A DNA stretch of 64,000 nt, taken from Bacteroidales bacterium UBA5226 (lineage in GTDB: Bacteria > Bacteroidota > Bacteroidia > Bacteroidales > UBA932). Location: positions 96,980 through 160,979 of the forward strand of contig DHUU01000020.1 of assembly GCA_002409325.1 (NCBI GenBank), given 5' to 3'. The stretch's first letter is position 1. Each line of letters begins with the position of its first letter. Below are positions 1-9,310 of this stretch, piece by piece. The translations under genes were made by a program, and so were the position numbers. The notes under the pieces were generated by a model. That model was not told where the DNA came from and searched no databases. It saw nothing but the letters and a program-made list of their open reading frames with translations.

Positions 1-720
1 ATTCTGCACTTCCCAGTCCAGGTAGTTCATCTGGATCATTACAAAGTCCCATGCGTGCTGTTCCAGTATATAATCCATCGTTTCCTCGTTCCCGTGGAAT
101 GAAAAGCCCAGCCGCCTGATGCGCCCGTTTGCCTTTTCTTCCTTCAGGTATTCCAGAACGCCGGTATCCCGGTATGCCCTGTTATAGTCGTCTATGGATG
201 AGAGGGCGTGCAGCAGGTAAAAATCAAAATAATCCACCTGGCATTTGTTCAATTGCTCGCTGAATAGTTCTTTTCCTCTTTCCAGGCTGGTTACCAGCCA
301 GGTAGGCATTTTGGTGGCCAGGCAGAACGTATCGCGCGGGAAATCCTTCAGTATCTGTCCTGTGACAATCTCGGATTCACCGTTGTGGTAATTGTATGCC
401 GTATCAAAGTAATTGATCCCGTTGGCATAGGCATACCCGAGCAATTCCCTGGTCCTGTCCCTGTCAATGACCATGTTCCCCTCCTGGTTCCTGACGGTAG
501 GCAGGCGCATGCAACCGAAAGCCAGCAGGGATATCCGTTCTCCCAAAATTTTGTCTTTTCTTGTGGTTATAGGCCTGACATCTCCTTTCTTCAGGGACTC
601 CCTGAGTTTGTCATCCAGCGGTGTGAAACGTATGGCGGCATAGATACCGGCAACCCCCAAAACACCTGCTCCAAAATATTTCAGGGCTTTTCTCCTGCTG
701 ATCTTTTTTTGTTCGTCCAT
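1..720 (-). CDS. Aldo/keto reductase, Tat-exported, C-terminus cut by window edge
   Basis: The reverse strand is open from ATG at 720 to the window edge, 240 codons, so the C-terminal part is missing. Residues 8-17 carry a twin-arginine motif (SRRKALKYFG) followed by a hydrophobic stretch to about residue 30, which suggests Tat export of a pre-folded cofactor-bound enzyme. The aldo/keto reductase catalytic tetrad is visible: D106 and Y111 in FDTAYNYH, K137 in LATKMP, H171 in FYLLHAL. The family performs NADPH-linked carbonyl reduction; exported members in Bacteroidota often carry a C-terminal Fe-S domain, which cannot be checked here. It is divergent from the acyltransferase gene at 786. Substrate unknown. 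Confidence 0.85.
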   Translation of the reverse strand, partial: MDEQKKISRRKALKYFGAGVLGVAGIYAAIRFTPLDDKLRESLKKGDVRPITTRKDKILGERISLLAFGCMRLPTVRNQEGNMVIDRDRTRELLGYAYANGINYFDTAYNYHNGESEIVTGQILKDFPRDTFCLATKMPTWLVTSLERGKELFSEQLNKCQVDYFDFYLLHALSSIDDYNRAYRDTGVLEYLKEEKANGRIRRLGFSFHGNEETMDYILEQHAWDFVMIQMNYLDWEVQN

Positions 721-772
721 TATAGTAAGATTTTTCAAATAGGTTTGGCCTTCCAAAATTACTCATTTTTTA

Positions 773-780
773 TACCTTTG
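773..780 (+). promoter_or_regulatory. Bacteroidota -7 element before the PlsC-like gene
   Basis: TACCTTTG matches the Bacteroidota primary-sigma -7 consensus TAnnTTTG and ends only 5 bases before the ATG at 786. The transcript would be leaderless or nearly so. Confidence 0.5.
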
Positions 781-785
781 CGCTA

Positions 786-1343
786 ATGATCAAGAAAAAA
801 ATCTGCGCATTCATTGCCACCCGCATAATGGGATGGAAACTTATAGGGAAACCCATCCCCGTTCCCAAATGCATTATTCTGGGCGCGCCACATACTTCTA
901 TGTGGGATTTTGTGATTTCCTTCCTGTTTTATACCGGGATCGGAGGCAACGCCAAAGTACTGGTAAAGAGCGACATTTTTATTTGGCCTCTCAGAGGCCT
1001 GCTGCACTGGGCGGGAGCCATCCCCGTTGACCGCGGAAAAGGTGCCACTTTTACCAGACATACGATAGAAGCTATCCGGAATCAGGAAACCATGCACCTT
1101 GCCATAGCCCCTGAAGGCACGCGCAAGGCTACAAAAAACTGGAAAGCGGGTTTTCACATGCTTTCCAGGGCACTTGACATTCCCGTGTATTACGGCTTTT
1201 TTGATTGGGGCCGCAAAGAAATCGGAGTGGCAGAGCAGGTCCTGATAACCGATGATGTTAAGGCCGATATGCGCCGCATAAAACAATGGTACATTGACAA
1301 AGGCGTTATCGGGAAACATCCGGAACGGTTTGATCCCCGCTGA
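786..1343 (+). CDS. Lysophospholipid acyltransferase family protein (PlsC-like)
   Basis: A 185-residue protein with the acyltransferase HX4D motif at H36-D41 (HTSMWD) and the substrate-binding motif APEGTRK about 70 residues later. This family transfers an acyl chain to a lysophospholipid or related acceptor at the inner membrane. It is shorter than canonical PlsC (about 240) and lacks an obvious N-terminal transmembrane anchor, as in the short cytoplasmic-face acyltransferases common in Bacteroidota. ATG at 786 follows a -7 promoter element directly. Its 3' end overlaps the 3' end of clpB on the other strand by 38 bases. Acceptor lipid unknown. Confidence 0.85.
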   Translation: MIKKKICAFIATRIMGWKLIGKPIPVPKCIILGAPHTSMWDFVISFLFYTGIGGNAKVLVKSDIFIWPLRGLLHWAGAIPVDRGKGATFTRHTIEAIRNQETMHLAIAPEGTRKATKNWKAGFHMLSRALDIPVYYGFFDWGRKEIGVAEQVLITDDVKADMRRIKQWYIDKGVIGKHPERFDPR

Positions 1344-3921
1344 GGTTTACCAGGCTTAACCCGTGCCCGTCGCTATCCACAAGAACAGTCTGGTCTGCAT
1401 CCAAAGATCCTTCCAGTATTTTGATTGCCAGTTCGTTCACCAATTCGCGCTGCAACAAGCGCTTTAAGGGCCTGGCCCCGTAAGAAGGTTCGTACCCTTT
1501 GACCTGAAGGTAATCCAGTGCGCTCTCCGTAAGTTCTATGCCAATGCCTTTTGTACCCAGGGTGTAGCCAAGGGCTTTAAGCTGAAGTTTCAGGATATCC
1601 CTTACATTTGCTGGGGTCAGGGCATGGAACATTATGATCTCGTCAATACGGTTCAGGAATTCGGGCCGTATAGTCCTGCGCAGCAATTCCATGACCTGCT
1701 CTTTTGTTTTGTCAAAAGTTGCCGTATCTGCGGGATCTTCCTGCAGGCTGTTCTGTATCAGATGAGATCCCATGTTGGAGGTCATGATCAGGATGGTGTT
1801 CTTGAAATCTGCCACACGGCCTTTATTGTCGGTTAACCGGCCGTCGTCAAGAACCTGAAGCAGTATGTTGAACACATCGGGATGCGCCTTTTCTATCTCG
1901 TCCAGTAAAACCACCGAATAGGGTTTCCTGCGCACCGCTTCTGTAAGCTGCCCCCCCTCGTCGTATCCCACATATCCGGGAGGCGCACCCACCAGGCGGC
2001 TTACCGAATGGCGTTCTTGGTATTCGCTCATGTCAATGCGGGTAATCAGGTTCTCATCGTCAAACAGGAATTCCGCCAGGGCTTTTGCCAACTCTGTCTT
2101 TCCAACACCGGTTGTCCCCAGAAACAGGAAAGAGCCTATGGGCTTGCGGGGATCCTGAAGACCTGCCCTGCTGCGTCTCACAGCATCGGAAACTGCCTTA
2201 ATGGCTTCATCCTGTCCTATAACACGCTTGTGCAATTCATCTTCAAGACGGAGCAGTTTCTCCCGCTCTGCCGTTAGCATCCGCTGGACGGGGATCCCCG
2301 TCCATTTTGAAACGACCTCTGCAATATCTTCTTCGGTGACTGACTCCTTGATCAGAGACTGGGTAAAGGATTCTTTCTGTCTGTTCAGTTCATTTATAGC
2401 TTTCTCCAGTTCCACGATCTTCCCATACCGGATCTCTGCCACACGCCCGTAATCCCCACGGCGTTCGGCTTCGGCGGCTGCAAACCGGAGTTCTTCCATC
2501 TGTTTCTTCTTTTGCTGAATTTCTTCAAGCACCGATTTTTCTTCCTGCCATCTGGCCCGTTGTACATCACAGCGGGCAGAAAGTTCCTCTATCTCTTTGG
2601 ATAATGCTTCTATCTTTTCCGTGTCCTTTTCACGTCTTATGGCTTCCCGCTCTATCTCAAGCTGGCGGATCTTCCGGTCCAGTTCATCAATACATGTGGG
2701 GACAGAACTCATTTCAAGCCTGAGTTTGGCAGCCGCTTCATCCACCAGGTCAATGGCCTTGTCGGGGAGAAAACGGTTGGTGATATAGCGGTGGGACAAC
2801 TCCACCGCAGAGATCAGGGCGTCGTCCTTGATCTGGACCTTATGGTGCTGTTCATATCTCTCTTTCAATCCCCTGAGGATGGATATGGCTTCGGCCGGAG
2901 AAGGCTCATCCACCATAATCATTTGAAAACGCCTTTCCAGGGCCTTGTCCTGCTCAAAATATTTCTGGTATTCTCCCAGGGTTGTCGAGCCGATGGCACG
3001 CAATTCCCCCCTGGCCAGGGCGGGTTTCAGAATATTGGCAGCATCCATGGCCCCTTCCCCTTTTCCGGCCCCGACTAGGGTATGTATCTCGTCAATAAAA
3101 AGGATGATCTCCCCTGCACCGGCAATTACCTCTTTGACCACCGCCTTGAGGCGTTCCTCAAACTCCCCCTTGTATTTTGCCCCGGCTATCAGAGCGCCCA
3201 TATCCAGTGAAAAGAGTTGTTTGCTTTTCAGCATGTCGGGGACATCTCCGGTAACAATCCTCTGGGCAATCCCTTCGGCAATAGCCGTTTTACCCACACC
3301 GGGCTCACCCACCAGTATGGGATTGTTCTTGGTCCGCCTGCTCAGGATTTGCAGTACACGGCGTATTTCATCGTCACGTCCAATTACGGGATCAATCTTC
3401 CCCTTAACAGAAAGCTCGTTCAGATTGATGGCATATTTGTTCAGGGCATCAAATGTCTGTTGCTCTGTCTGTGAATCTACCTTTCTTCCCTGTCGTACGC
3501 CCTCAATGGCTTTTTCCAGCAACTTTTCGTTCAGGCCTGCGGAACGCAGCAATTTTGCCACGTTATCCTTTCCTGCACAAACACCAGTCAGGATATGTTC
3601 CACTGTAATAAACTGGTCCCCCATACGGGTAGCCGTATCCATTGCCTTTTGAAGTGCATCCTGTGATTCCCTGGATAAATAAGCATCCGCTGCACCCTGC
3701 TGTTTGGGGTATTTTTCTATAATCAGATCAAGTTCCTGTTCAAGGGCTTCTGTATTTACCCCCGTTTTTTGCAGCAGGTAAACCCCTATGCCCTCGCTGT
3801 CTGCAAGTATGGCCTTTATTATATGGCCCGTTTCAACCACCTGGTTGGAACCGGACCGGGCTTTCAGGATGGCTGATTGCAGCAGCTCCTGTGCTTGAAT
3901 TGTATATTTTTGTTCATTCAT
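1306..3921 (-). CDS. clpB: ATP-dependent chaperone ClpB
   Basis: An 871-residue Hsp100 disaggregase of usual family length. Order: N-terminal Clp repeat domain (about 1-145), AAA+ module 1 with Walker A GEPGVGKT and Walker B LFIDEIHT, a long charged coiled-coil middle domain (about 400-530) that distinguishes ClpB from ClpA/ClpC, and AAA+ module 2 with Walker A GTTGVGKT and VVLLDEIEKA, then the D2-small domain. The usual second Walker A is GPTGVGKT, so P to T is a small departure. ClpB works with DnaK to rescue aggregated proteins. The last 12 codons overlap the PlsC-like gene on the opposite strand. I saw no clear HrcA/CIRCE site upstream. Confidence 0.97.
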   Translation of the reverse strand: MNEQKYTIQAQELLQSAILKARSGSNQVVETGHIIKAILADSEGIGVYLLQKTGVNTEALEQELDLIIEKYPKQQGAADAYLSRESQDALQKAMDTATRMGDQFITVEHILTGVCAGKDNVAKLLRSAGLNEKLLEKAIEGVRQGRKVDSQTEQQTFDALNKYAINLNELSVKGKIDPVIGRDDEIRRVLQILSRRTKNNPILVGEPGVGKTAIAEGIAQRIVTGDVPDMLKSKQLFSLDMGALIAGAKYKGEFEERLKAVVKEVIAGAGEIILFIDEIHTLVGAGKGEGAMDAANILKPALARGELRAIGSTTLGEYQKYFEQDKALERRFQMIMVDEPSPAEAISILRGLKERYEQHHKVQIKDDALISAVELSHRYITNRFLPDKAIDLVDEAAAKLRLEMSSVPTCIDELDRKIRQLEIEREAIRREKDTEKIEALSKEIEELSARCDVQRARWQEEKSVLEEIQQKKKQMEELRFAAAEAERRGDYGRVAEIRYGKIVELEKAINELNRQKESFTQSLIKESVTEEDIAEVVSKWTGIPVQRMLTAEREKLLRLEDELHKRVIGQDEAIKAVSDAVRRSRAGLQDPRKPIGSFLFLGTTGVGKTELAKALAEFLFDDENLITRIDMSEYQERHSVSRLVGAPPGYVGYDEGGQLTEAVRRKPYSVVLLDEIEKAHPDVFNILLQVLDDGRLTDNKGRVADFKNTILIMTSNMGSHLIQNSLQEDPADTATFDKTKEQVMELLRRTIRPEFLNRIDEIIMFHALTPANVRDILKLQLKALGYTLGTKGIGIELTESALDYLQVKGYEPSYGARPLKRLLQRELVNELAIKILEGSLDADQTVLVDSDGHGLSLVNLSGDQTVPDVSR

Positions 3922-3987
3922 AGTACCACGATTAGCTCAAACCTTGTTCCAAACCCATTTTTCTGACAAATTGTCACAATATTTCTT

Positions 3988-3995
3988 TACATTTG
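3988..3995 (+). promoter_or_regulatory. -7 element before queE
   Basis: TACATTTG matches TAnnTTTG and ends 4 bases before the queE ATG at 4000, again implying almost no 5' leader. It lies in the 78-bp gap between divergent clpB and queE. Confidence 0.4.
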
Positions 3996-3999
3996 TGCA

Positions 4000-4620
4000 A
4001 TGAATTCACTATTGGATGAAGGGAACCTGCTCCCGCTTGCAGAAGATTTTTATACCATTCAGGGAGAAGGATATCACACGGGAAAGGCCGCATATTTTAT
4101 AAGGCTTGGCGGATGCGATGTGGGGTGTTCCTGGTGTGATTCTAAATTTACATGGAACCCAAAACTGTATCCTCCCGTACCTGTAACAGAGATCATTGCC
4201 AGGGCAGTCAAATGCCCTGCCCGTTCTGTGGTGATCACCGGTGGTGAGCCACTTTCCTACCCCTTGGGAATACTATGTAAGGAATTGAAAAATAATGGTA
4301 TGGATATATTTTTGGAGACATCCGGTTCGCAGCCCCTGAGTGGTGAAATGGATTGGATTTGCCTCTCTCCCAAACAAAACCATCCTCCCCTCCCGGAATT
4401 CTATCCGTTGGCCAGCGAGCTGAAAGTGATCATTACCGGACCGCTGGATCTGGAATGGGCCGAGTTCAACCGCAGGAAAGTGGGCCCGCAATGCCACCTT
4501 TACCTGCAACCTGAATGGAGCCGGAGGGAAGCGGTACTCCCGCATATTGTTTCCTACATCAAGGCCAACCCTTCCTGGAAAATATCACTTCAAACCCACA
4601 AATACATTCATATACCCTAA
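4000..4620 (+). CDS. queE: 7-carboxy-7-deazaguanine synthase (radical SAM)
   Basis: A 206-residue radical-SAM enzyme. The cluster ligands are C39, C43 and C46 (CDVGCSWC, canonical CX3CX2C), preceded by the QueE hallmark YTIQGEG with GGC. Further on VVITGGEP is the radical-SAM GGEP motif, and SPKQNHPP and LYLQPEW are typical QueE strand motifs. It converts 6-carboxytetrahydropterin to 7-carboxy-7-deazaguanine in queuosine precursor synthesis. Partners queD/queC are not in the window. The next gene starts 12 bases downstream, so co-transcription with the C1 peptidases is possible although functionally unrelated. Confidence 0.95.
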   Translation: MNSLLDEGNLLPLAEDFYTIQGEGYHTGKAAYFIRLGGCDVGCSWCDSKFTWNPKLYPPVPVTEIIARAVKCPARSVVITGGEPLSYPLGILCKELKNNGMDIFLETSGSQPLSGEMDWICLSPKQNHPPLPEFYPLASELKVIITGPLDLEWAEFNRRKVGPQCHLYLQPEWSRREAVLPHIVSYIKANPSWKISLQTHKYIHIP

Positions 4621-4631
4621 CAACAGTCATT

Positions 4632-5834
4632 ATGAAACAAATCTTGATCTGGTTAATTGCCCTGGCGGCAATTACCATCCAGGCAACGGCACAGGAACAG
4701 GAAAAGAAAAAAGAAGAAGGTTTCCTGTTCACCGTTATCAAAGAAAATCCAGTCACATCTGTCAAGAACCAAAGCAGCACAGGCACCTGCTGGTGCTTTT
4801 CTTCTCTGGGATTTATGGAATCGGAACTCCTGAGGATGGGCAAAGGAGAATACGATTTTTCCGAGATGTATGTCGTTTCCAGGACCTATACAGATAAAGC
4901 TGATCGGTACGTGCGACTGGATGGTTTTCTTAATTTTGCCCAGGGTGGCGGATTTGACGATTATCTTTACGTTATACGCAAATACGGGATTGTGCCGGAG
5001 GAAGTCATGCCCGGGCTCAATTATGGAGAAGACGTTCACCGTCATGGTGAACTCTCAGCTGTTCTTGGCGGTATAGTTGAGGCCGTGAAAAAGAATCCCA
5101 ACCGCAAATTGTCGTCTGCCTGGAAAAATGCTTTTCAGGGAGCGCTGGATGCCTATCTGGGAGAAATCCCGGAAACGTTTCAATACAATGGGATGACCTA
5201 TACACCCAAATCCTTTGCCGCTTCGCTGGGATTCAATCCGGATGATTATATCAATATCACCTCGTACACCCACCATCCTTTCTATACGCAATTTGCCCTC
5301 GAGATTCCCGATAACTGGCTATGGGGTACTTCATACAACGTTCCTATGGACGAGTTGATGTCTGTAATTGACAACGCCGTCATGGAAGGTTATACCGTAC
5401 TTTGGGCTTCCGACGTTTCCGAACAAGGCTTCGGAAGGAACGGGATTGCCATGTACCCCACGACCGACCCCAAAGAAATGGTTGGCTCGGACCAGGCCCG
5501 ATGGCTGGAATTGTCACCTGCAGAGAGAAGCAACGCTTTCAGAAACCTGAAAGCTCCCGTAGCCGAAATCAAAGAAGTTACCCAGGAAATGAGACAGGAA
5601 GCCTATGATAATAAACAAACCACAGATGACCACGGGATGCAGATCTATGGAATAGCCAAAGATCAGAACGGAACAAAGTACTACATGGTGAAAAACTCCT
5701 GGGGAGATGATGCCGGAAACTATAAAGGGCTGTGGTACGTAACAGAGAAGTTCGTCCAGTACAAAACCATGGACATCCAGGTGCATAGAAATTCCATACC
5801 AAAGGAAATCCGCAAAAAATTAAATATAAAATAA
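4632..5834 (+). CDS. Exported C1-family (bleomycin hydrolase-like) cysteine peptidase, copy 1
   Basis: From ATG at 4632 the product is 400 residues with a Sec signal peptide (MKQILIWLIA... cut near ATAQ, residue 20). The upstream open frame to 4515 lies in queE and is rejected because the signal peptide begins at 4632. C1 catalytic residues: Cys53 in GTCWCF, His in DDHGMQIYG, Asn in VKNSWGD. The whole-length architecture resembles peptidase C1B (aminopeptidase C/bleomycin hydrolase), which trims peptides; the known enzymes are cytosolic whereas this one is exported. The paralogue follows 13 bases downstream. Confidence 0.88.
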   Translation: MKQILIWLIALAAITIQATAQEQEKKKEEGFLFTVIKENPVTSVKNQSSTGTCWCFSSLGFMESELLRMGKGEYDFSEMYVVSRTYTDKADRYVRLDGFLNFAQGGGFDDYLYVIRKYGIVPEEVMPGLNYGEDVHRHGELSAVLGGIVEAVKKNPNRKLSSAWKNAFQGALDAYLGEIPETFQYNGMTYTPKSFAASLGFNPDDYINITSYTHHPFYTQFALEIPDNWLWGTSYNVPMDELMSVIDNAVMEGYTVLWASDVSEQGFGRNGIAMYPTTDPKEMVGSDQARWLELSPAERSNAFRNLKAPVAEIKEVTQEMRQEAYDNKQTTDDHGMQIYGIAKDQNGTKYYMVKNSWGDDAGNYKGLWYVTEKFVQYKTMDIQVHRNSIPKEIRKKLNIK

Positions 5835-5847
5835 CGTTTTTTTTATT

Positions 5848-6924
5848 ATGAAAAAAACCATCCTGTTATCTCTGGTGCTGGCGCTTTCCGTTACTTTATG
5901 CGCCCAACAATATGAATTCCGCACGGTCGTTGACAACCCGTCCACATCCATGAAAAACCAGGGCCGTACAGGCACCTGCTGGTGTTTTGCCACCCTGTCT
6001 TTCCTGGAAAGCGAGTTGATACGCATGGGACGGGAGCCCATGGATCTGTCCGAGATGTTTGTTGTCCGCAACGTTTATAAAACACGCTACTTTGACAATT
6101 ATCTGAGAACGGGCAAAGGCAACCTGGGCCCGGGTTCGCTAAGCCATACGGCAACCAATGCCATCACACGTTACGGACTGGTACCAGAGGATGCCTATCC
6201 CGGTATCTCTTACGACTCGAAGATCCATAATCATTCGGAACTCCAGGCTTATATTAATGCCCTTTCCGGGATTCCAGTGAAGAGGGAAAAAATGAGCCGG
6301 GAATCGGAAGAGATCCTGGATGCTCTGCTGGACATATATCTGGGTGAAGTCCCGCTAACTTTCCAGTACGGTGGAAAAGAGTATACACCGCTATCCTTTG
6401 TGGAAGAACTGGACCTGGACATGGATGATTATGTGGAAATCACCAGTTTTTCACACCATCCCTATTACAGCCGTATACCTGTCGAGGTCCCCGATAACTG
6501 GGAACACGAACGGTATTTCAACGTGCCGCTGGATGAATTCATGGACATTGCCGATCATGCCTTGAACCATGGTTTTACCATTGCCTGGGACGGCAACATC
6601 AGCAAGGATTTTTCCCAGGAAAACGGGTTAGCTGTAGTGCCTTCAAATGACCCTTCCTCAGATGAAGTGAATGTCACACAGGAGCTCCGTCAGGAATGGT
6701 ATGAAACCTTCAGCACCACCGATGACCACCTGATGCACGTAACCGGGATTGCACATGACCAGTACGGCGCTAAATTCTATATCACAAAGAATTCATGGGG
6801 AGAGGCCGGCAAATATAAAGGCTTTGTGCATATGTCGGAGCAATATTTCCGCGCCCGGTGCATCGGCTATATGGTTCACAAAGACGCCATCCCCAAAGAT
6901 ATTCGTAAAAAAATGGGACTTTGA
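5848..6924 (+). CDS. Exported C1-family (bleomycin hydrolase-like) cysteine peptidase, copy 2
   Basis: A 358-residue paralogue of the preceding gene with a signal peptide ending near residue 19 (LSVTLCAQ). Catalytic Cys44 lies in GTCWCF, His in DDHLMHVTG and Asn in TKNSWGE, so both copies look active. Shared blocks (DLSEMFVV, LVPEDAYPG, FQYGGKEYTP, SHHPYY) run throughout, indicating tandem duplication; this copy lacks about 40 residues before the His block. pssA begins inside its stop codon. Likely role: periplasmic peptide degradation, by inference from family. Confidence 0.88.
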   Translation: MKKTILLSLVLALSVTLCAQQYEFRTVVDNPSTSMKNQGRTGTCWCFATLSFLESELIRMGREPMDLSEMFVVRNVYKTRYFDNYLRTGKGNLGPGSLSHTATNAITRYGLVPEDAYPGISYDSKIHNHSELQAYINALSGIPVKREKMSRESEEILDALLDIYLGEVPLTFQYGGKEYTPLSFVEELDLDMDDYVEITSFSHHPYYSRIPVEVPDNWEHERYFNVPLDEFMDIADHALNHGFTIAWDGNISKDFSQENGLAVVPSNDPSSDEVNVTQELRQEWYETFSTTDDHLMHVTGIAHDQYGAKFYITKNSWGEAGKYKGFVHMSEQYFRARCIGYMVHKDAIPKDIRKKMGL

Positions 6925-7655
6925 AAAAAATCCTGTCTCATATTCCCAATGCCATCACATCGCTGAACCTGTTGTGCGGGGCGCTGGGCATTGCTTTTGT
7001 TTTCAGGGGCCGGATGGACGTTGCCTTCTGGCTGTTGATAACGGCCTCTGTTTTTGATTTTCTGGACGGTTTTGCGGCACGGTTGCTCCATGCCTTCTCC
7101 GCTATAGGTAAAGAGCTGGACTCCCTTGCCGATACAATCAGCTTCGGCCTGTTGCCGGCCTTTATGCTTTATGCTCTTTACCTGCCGGCAGCCCCACGCA
7201 TGTGGATTTCTTACTCACCATTGCTCGTGGCGGTTTTTACGGCCATACGCCTGGCTAAGTTCAATGTTGACGCCCGCCAGACTGAAAGTTTCATGGGCCT
7301 TCCCAGCCCGGCCAGCGCATTGCTTATTGCATCGGCCGTATTTTATACAAACAGCAATCCTTCCTGGAAAGAACTCATGCAAGCCTCCTGGTTTATTCCC
7401 TGTATATCGGTGGTGATATCATTTCTTCTTATAAGCGAGTTGCCTATGTTCTCCCTCAAGTTCCAGGGGTTAAGCTTCGGCAGGAATAAAGTCAGGTATA
7501 CTTTCCTTGGACTTTGTCTTGCCATGGCCGCAGTATTGCTCGCAACGGGAAACCATCCCGGCCTGACTATGATGGGATGCATATGCCTCTATATAGTGAT
7601 GTCCGGGATCCTAAGGATCTCCGGACATCATCATCAGGGATTACATAAAAACTAA
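6921..7655 (+). CDS. pssA: CDP-diacylglycerol-serine O-phosphatidyltransferase (TTG start)
   Basis: A 244-residue membrane protein with the CDP-alcohol phosphatidyltransferase signature DGxxAR-x8-GxxxDxxxD (DGFAAR ... GKELDSLAD). It makes phosphatidylserine, precursor of phosphatidylethanolamine, at the inner membrane. About seven hydrophobic segments are visible. No ATG is available before the conserved SHIPNAIT N-terminus, so TTG at 6921 is the start, overlapping the upstream stop (TTGA) and suggesting translational coupling. The 3' end overlaps hcp on the opposite strand by 4 bases. An imperfect hairpin at 7601-7626 lies in the last codons. Confidence 0.93.
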   Translation: MKKILSHIPNAITSLNLLCGALGIAFVFRGRMDVAFWLLITASVFDFLDGFAARLLHAFSAIGKELDSLADTISFGLLPAFMLYALYLPAAPRMWISYSPLLVAVFTAIRLAKFNVDARQTESFMGLPSPASALLIASAVFYTNSNPSWKELMQASWFIPCISVVISFLLISELPMFSLKFQGLSFGRNKVRYTFLGLCLAMAAVLLATGNHPGLTMMGCICLYIVMSGILRISGHHHQGLHKN

Positions 7656-9271
7656 TTCAACTCCGGTTGGTGACCAATCCCGAATTTTTCCACAAGCACT
7701 TTCACAACGTTGGGTGAAATGAATCCCGGCAGTGTGGGACCTAAGTGGATATTCTTCACACCCAGGCTGAGCAGTCCCAGCAGAACGATGACGGCTTTTT
7801 GTTCGTACCAGGCGATGTTGTAGAAAATGGGCAGATCATTCACATCCTTCAGGCCAAAAGCATCTTTCAGAGCCAGGGCAATAAGCACAAGCGAATAGCT
7901 GTCGTTGCACTGTCCGGCATCCAGTACCCTGGGAATGCCATTGATATCTCCCATAGGCAGTTTGTTGTACCTGTATTTGGCACATCCTGCTGTCAGGATC
8001 ACGTTGTCCTTGGGAAGGGCCAGTGCGTAATCTGTATAATACTGACGGGATTTCATCCTTCCGTCACATCCGGCCATAACTACAAAACGTTTGATAGCTC
8101 CGGTCTTGACCGCCTCTACTACCTGGTCTGCCAGGGCCAATACCTGGTTGTGTGCAAATCCTCCTATGATTTCACCTTTTTCGATCTCCTGTGGAGGCTG
8201 GCAGGTTTTGGCCTTAGTAATCAGTTCGGAAAAGTCTTTTTTCCCGCCTTCCTTGCGATCGGTAATGTGTTTTGCCCCGGGATATCCGCACGAACCGGTA
8301 GTGTACATGCGATCCAGGTAAGTACCTTCTTTAGCAAGAGGCACTATGCAGTTGGTGGTGAAAAGGATCACTCCGTTGAAAGACTCGAATTCCTCACGTT
8401 GTTTCCACCAGGCATTGCCATAGTTCCCGATAAAGTGAGGATACTTCTTGAAAGCCGGATAGTAATGGGCAGGGAGCATTTCTCCATGGGTATATACATC
8501 CACGCCGGTTCCGGCAGTCTGTTCCAGTAAATCTTCCATATCCCTGAGATCGTGACCGGAGATCAGGATACCGGGATTCTTACCCACGCCAATATTTACC
8601 CGGGTCATCTGCGGATGACCGTATGTGGTCGTGTTGGCCTTATCCAGCAAAGACATCGATTTCACCCCTGTTTCACCGGTTTTCAGCACCAGAGCAACCA
8701 GCTCATCGGCACCAATGTCATTACGGGAAATTTGGTAAAGTGCTTCTTCAAGAAAAGTGTATATTGCAACATCTGTGTGTCCCAAATTGACGGCATGCTC
8801 GGTATAGGCACACATGCCTTTCAAACCGTACATGGTCATTTGTTTTAGGGAACGGATATCCTCGTTGGGCTCACTTAAAACCCCTACTGATGCGGCTACG
8901 GCCTGGTAATCGGCAGGTACAGCTGTAAATCTAACCTCAGGCATATCGGGAACATTGATGCCTTCCTTTCGGGCTTGGGTAAGGAGGTCTTTTTTTAATG
9001 CAAATCCCTTGTCGATGCGTCTTGACAAGGCTGCGTCATCAAAATTGGCATTGGTTATGGTGCTAAACAGGGCATCTATCAGAAAATGGTCAGGGGCATC
9101 CGATGCTTTCCCGTTTTGACGAAGTGTCCTCTGCACAATGGCAATCCCTCTGCAAACATAGATAAGCAAATCCATCAGGGCAGCTGTTTGGGGCTCCTTT
9201 CCACAAACGCCTTTCACGGTACAACCCTGATTCCGGGCTGTTTCCTGGCATTGAAAACAAAACATACTCAT
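7652..9271 (-). CDS. hcp: Hydroxylamine reductase / hybrid cluster protein, class I
   Basis: A 539-residue protein. The N-terminal cysteines CFQCQET...GC...GVC have spacing CX2CX8CX5C, the class I Hcp pattern of strict anaerobes (E. coli class II has wider spacing). Later conserved hybrid-cluster blocks are present ([54 protein letters not shown]). Hcp reduces hydroxylamine in vitro and acts in nitric oxide detoxification in the cytoplasm. ATG at 9271; a second ATG at 9265 gives the more usual MFCFQC start. It lies downstream of an FrdX-like ferredoxin gene on the same strand and near a divergent Crp/Fnr regulator. Confidence 0.96.
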   Translation of the reverse strand: MSMFCFQCQETARNQGCTVKGVCGKEPQTAALMDLLIYVCRGIAIVQRTLRQNGKASDAPDHFLIDALFSTITNANFDDAALSRRIDKGFALKKDLLTQARKEGINVPDMPEVRFTAVPADYQAVAASVGVLSEPNEDIRSLKQMTMYGLKGMCAYTEHAVNLGHTDVAIYTFLEEALYQISRNDIGADELVALVLKTGETGVKSMSLLDKANTTTYGHPQMTRVNIGVGKNPGILISGHDLRDMEDLLEQTAGTGVDVYTHGEMLPAHYYPAFKKYPHFIGNYGNAWWKQREEFESFNGVILFTTNCIVPLAKEGTYLDRMYTTGSCGYPGAKHITDRKEGGKKDFSELITKAKTCQPPQEIEKGEIIGGFAHNQVLALADQVVEAVKTGAIKRFVVMAGCDGRMKSRQYYTDYALALPKDNVILTAGCAKYRYNKLPMGDINGIPRVLDAGQCNDSYSLVLIALALKDAFGLKDVNDLPIFYNIAWYEQKAVIVLLGLLSLGVKNIHLGPTLPGFISPNVVKVLVEKFGIGHQPELN

Positions 9272-9310
9272 AATTTTTTTTGTTAATAGGTTATAAATAT
9301 AGTTTTTTTA

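Noticed and set aside
2945..3652. 235-codon open frame on the plus strand inside clpB
   Set aside because: It is antisense to conserved ClpB sequence, has Ser/Arg-rich shadow composition, no promoter and no recognisable motif.
7601..7626. Hairpin at the end of pssA as a terminator
   Set aside because: An imperfect stem with 3-base loop exists but no T-run follows on either strand, so I do not call it a terminator.
7745..8530. 261-codon plus-strand frame opposite hcp
   Set aside because: Fully antisense to a well-conserved protein; composition is that of a shadow frame.
9272..9310. Second Crp/Fnr operator just before hcp
   Set aside because: Only a weak match (TTGTTA and TTATAA half-sites with poor symmetry); not clear enough to annotate.
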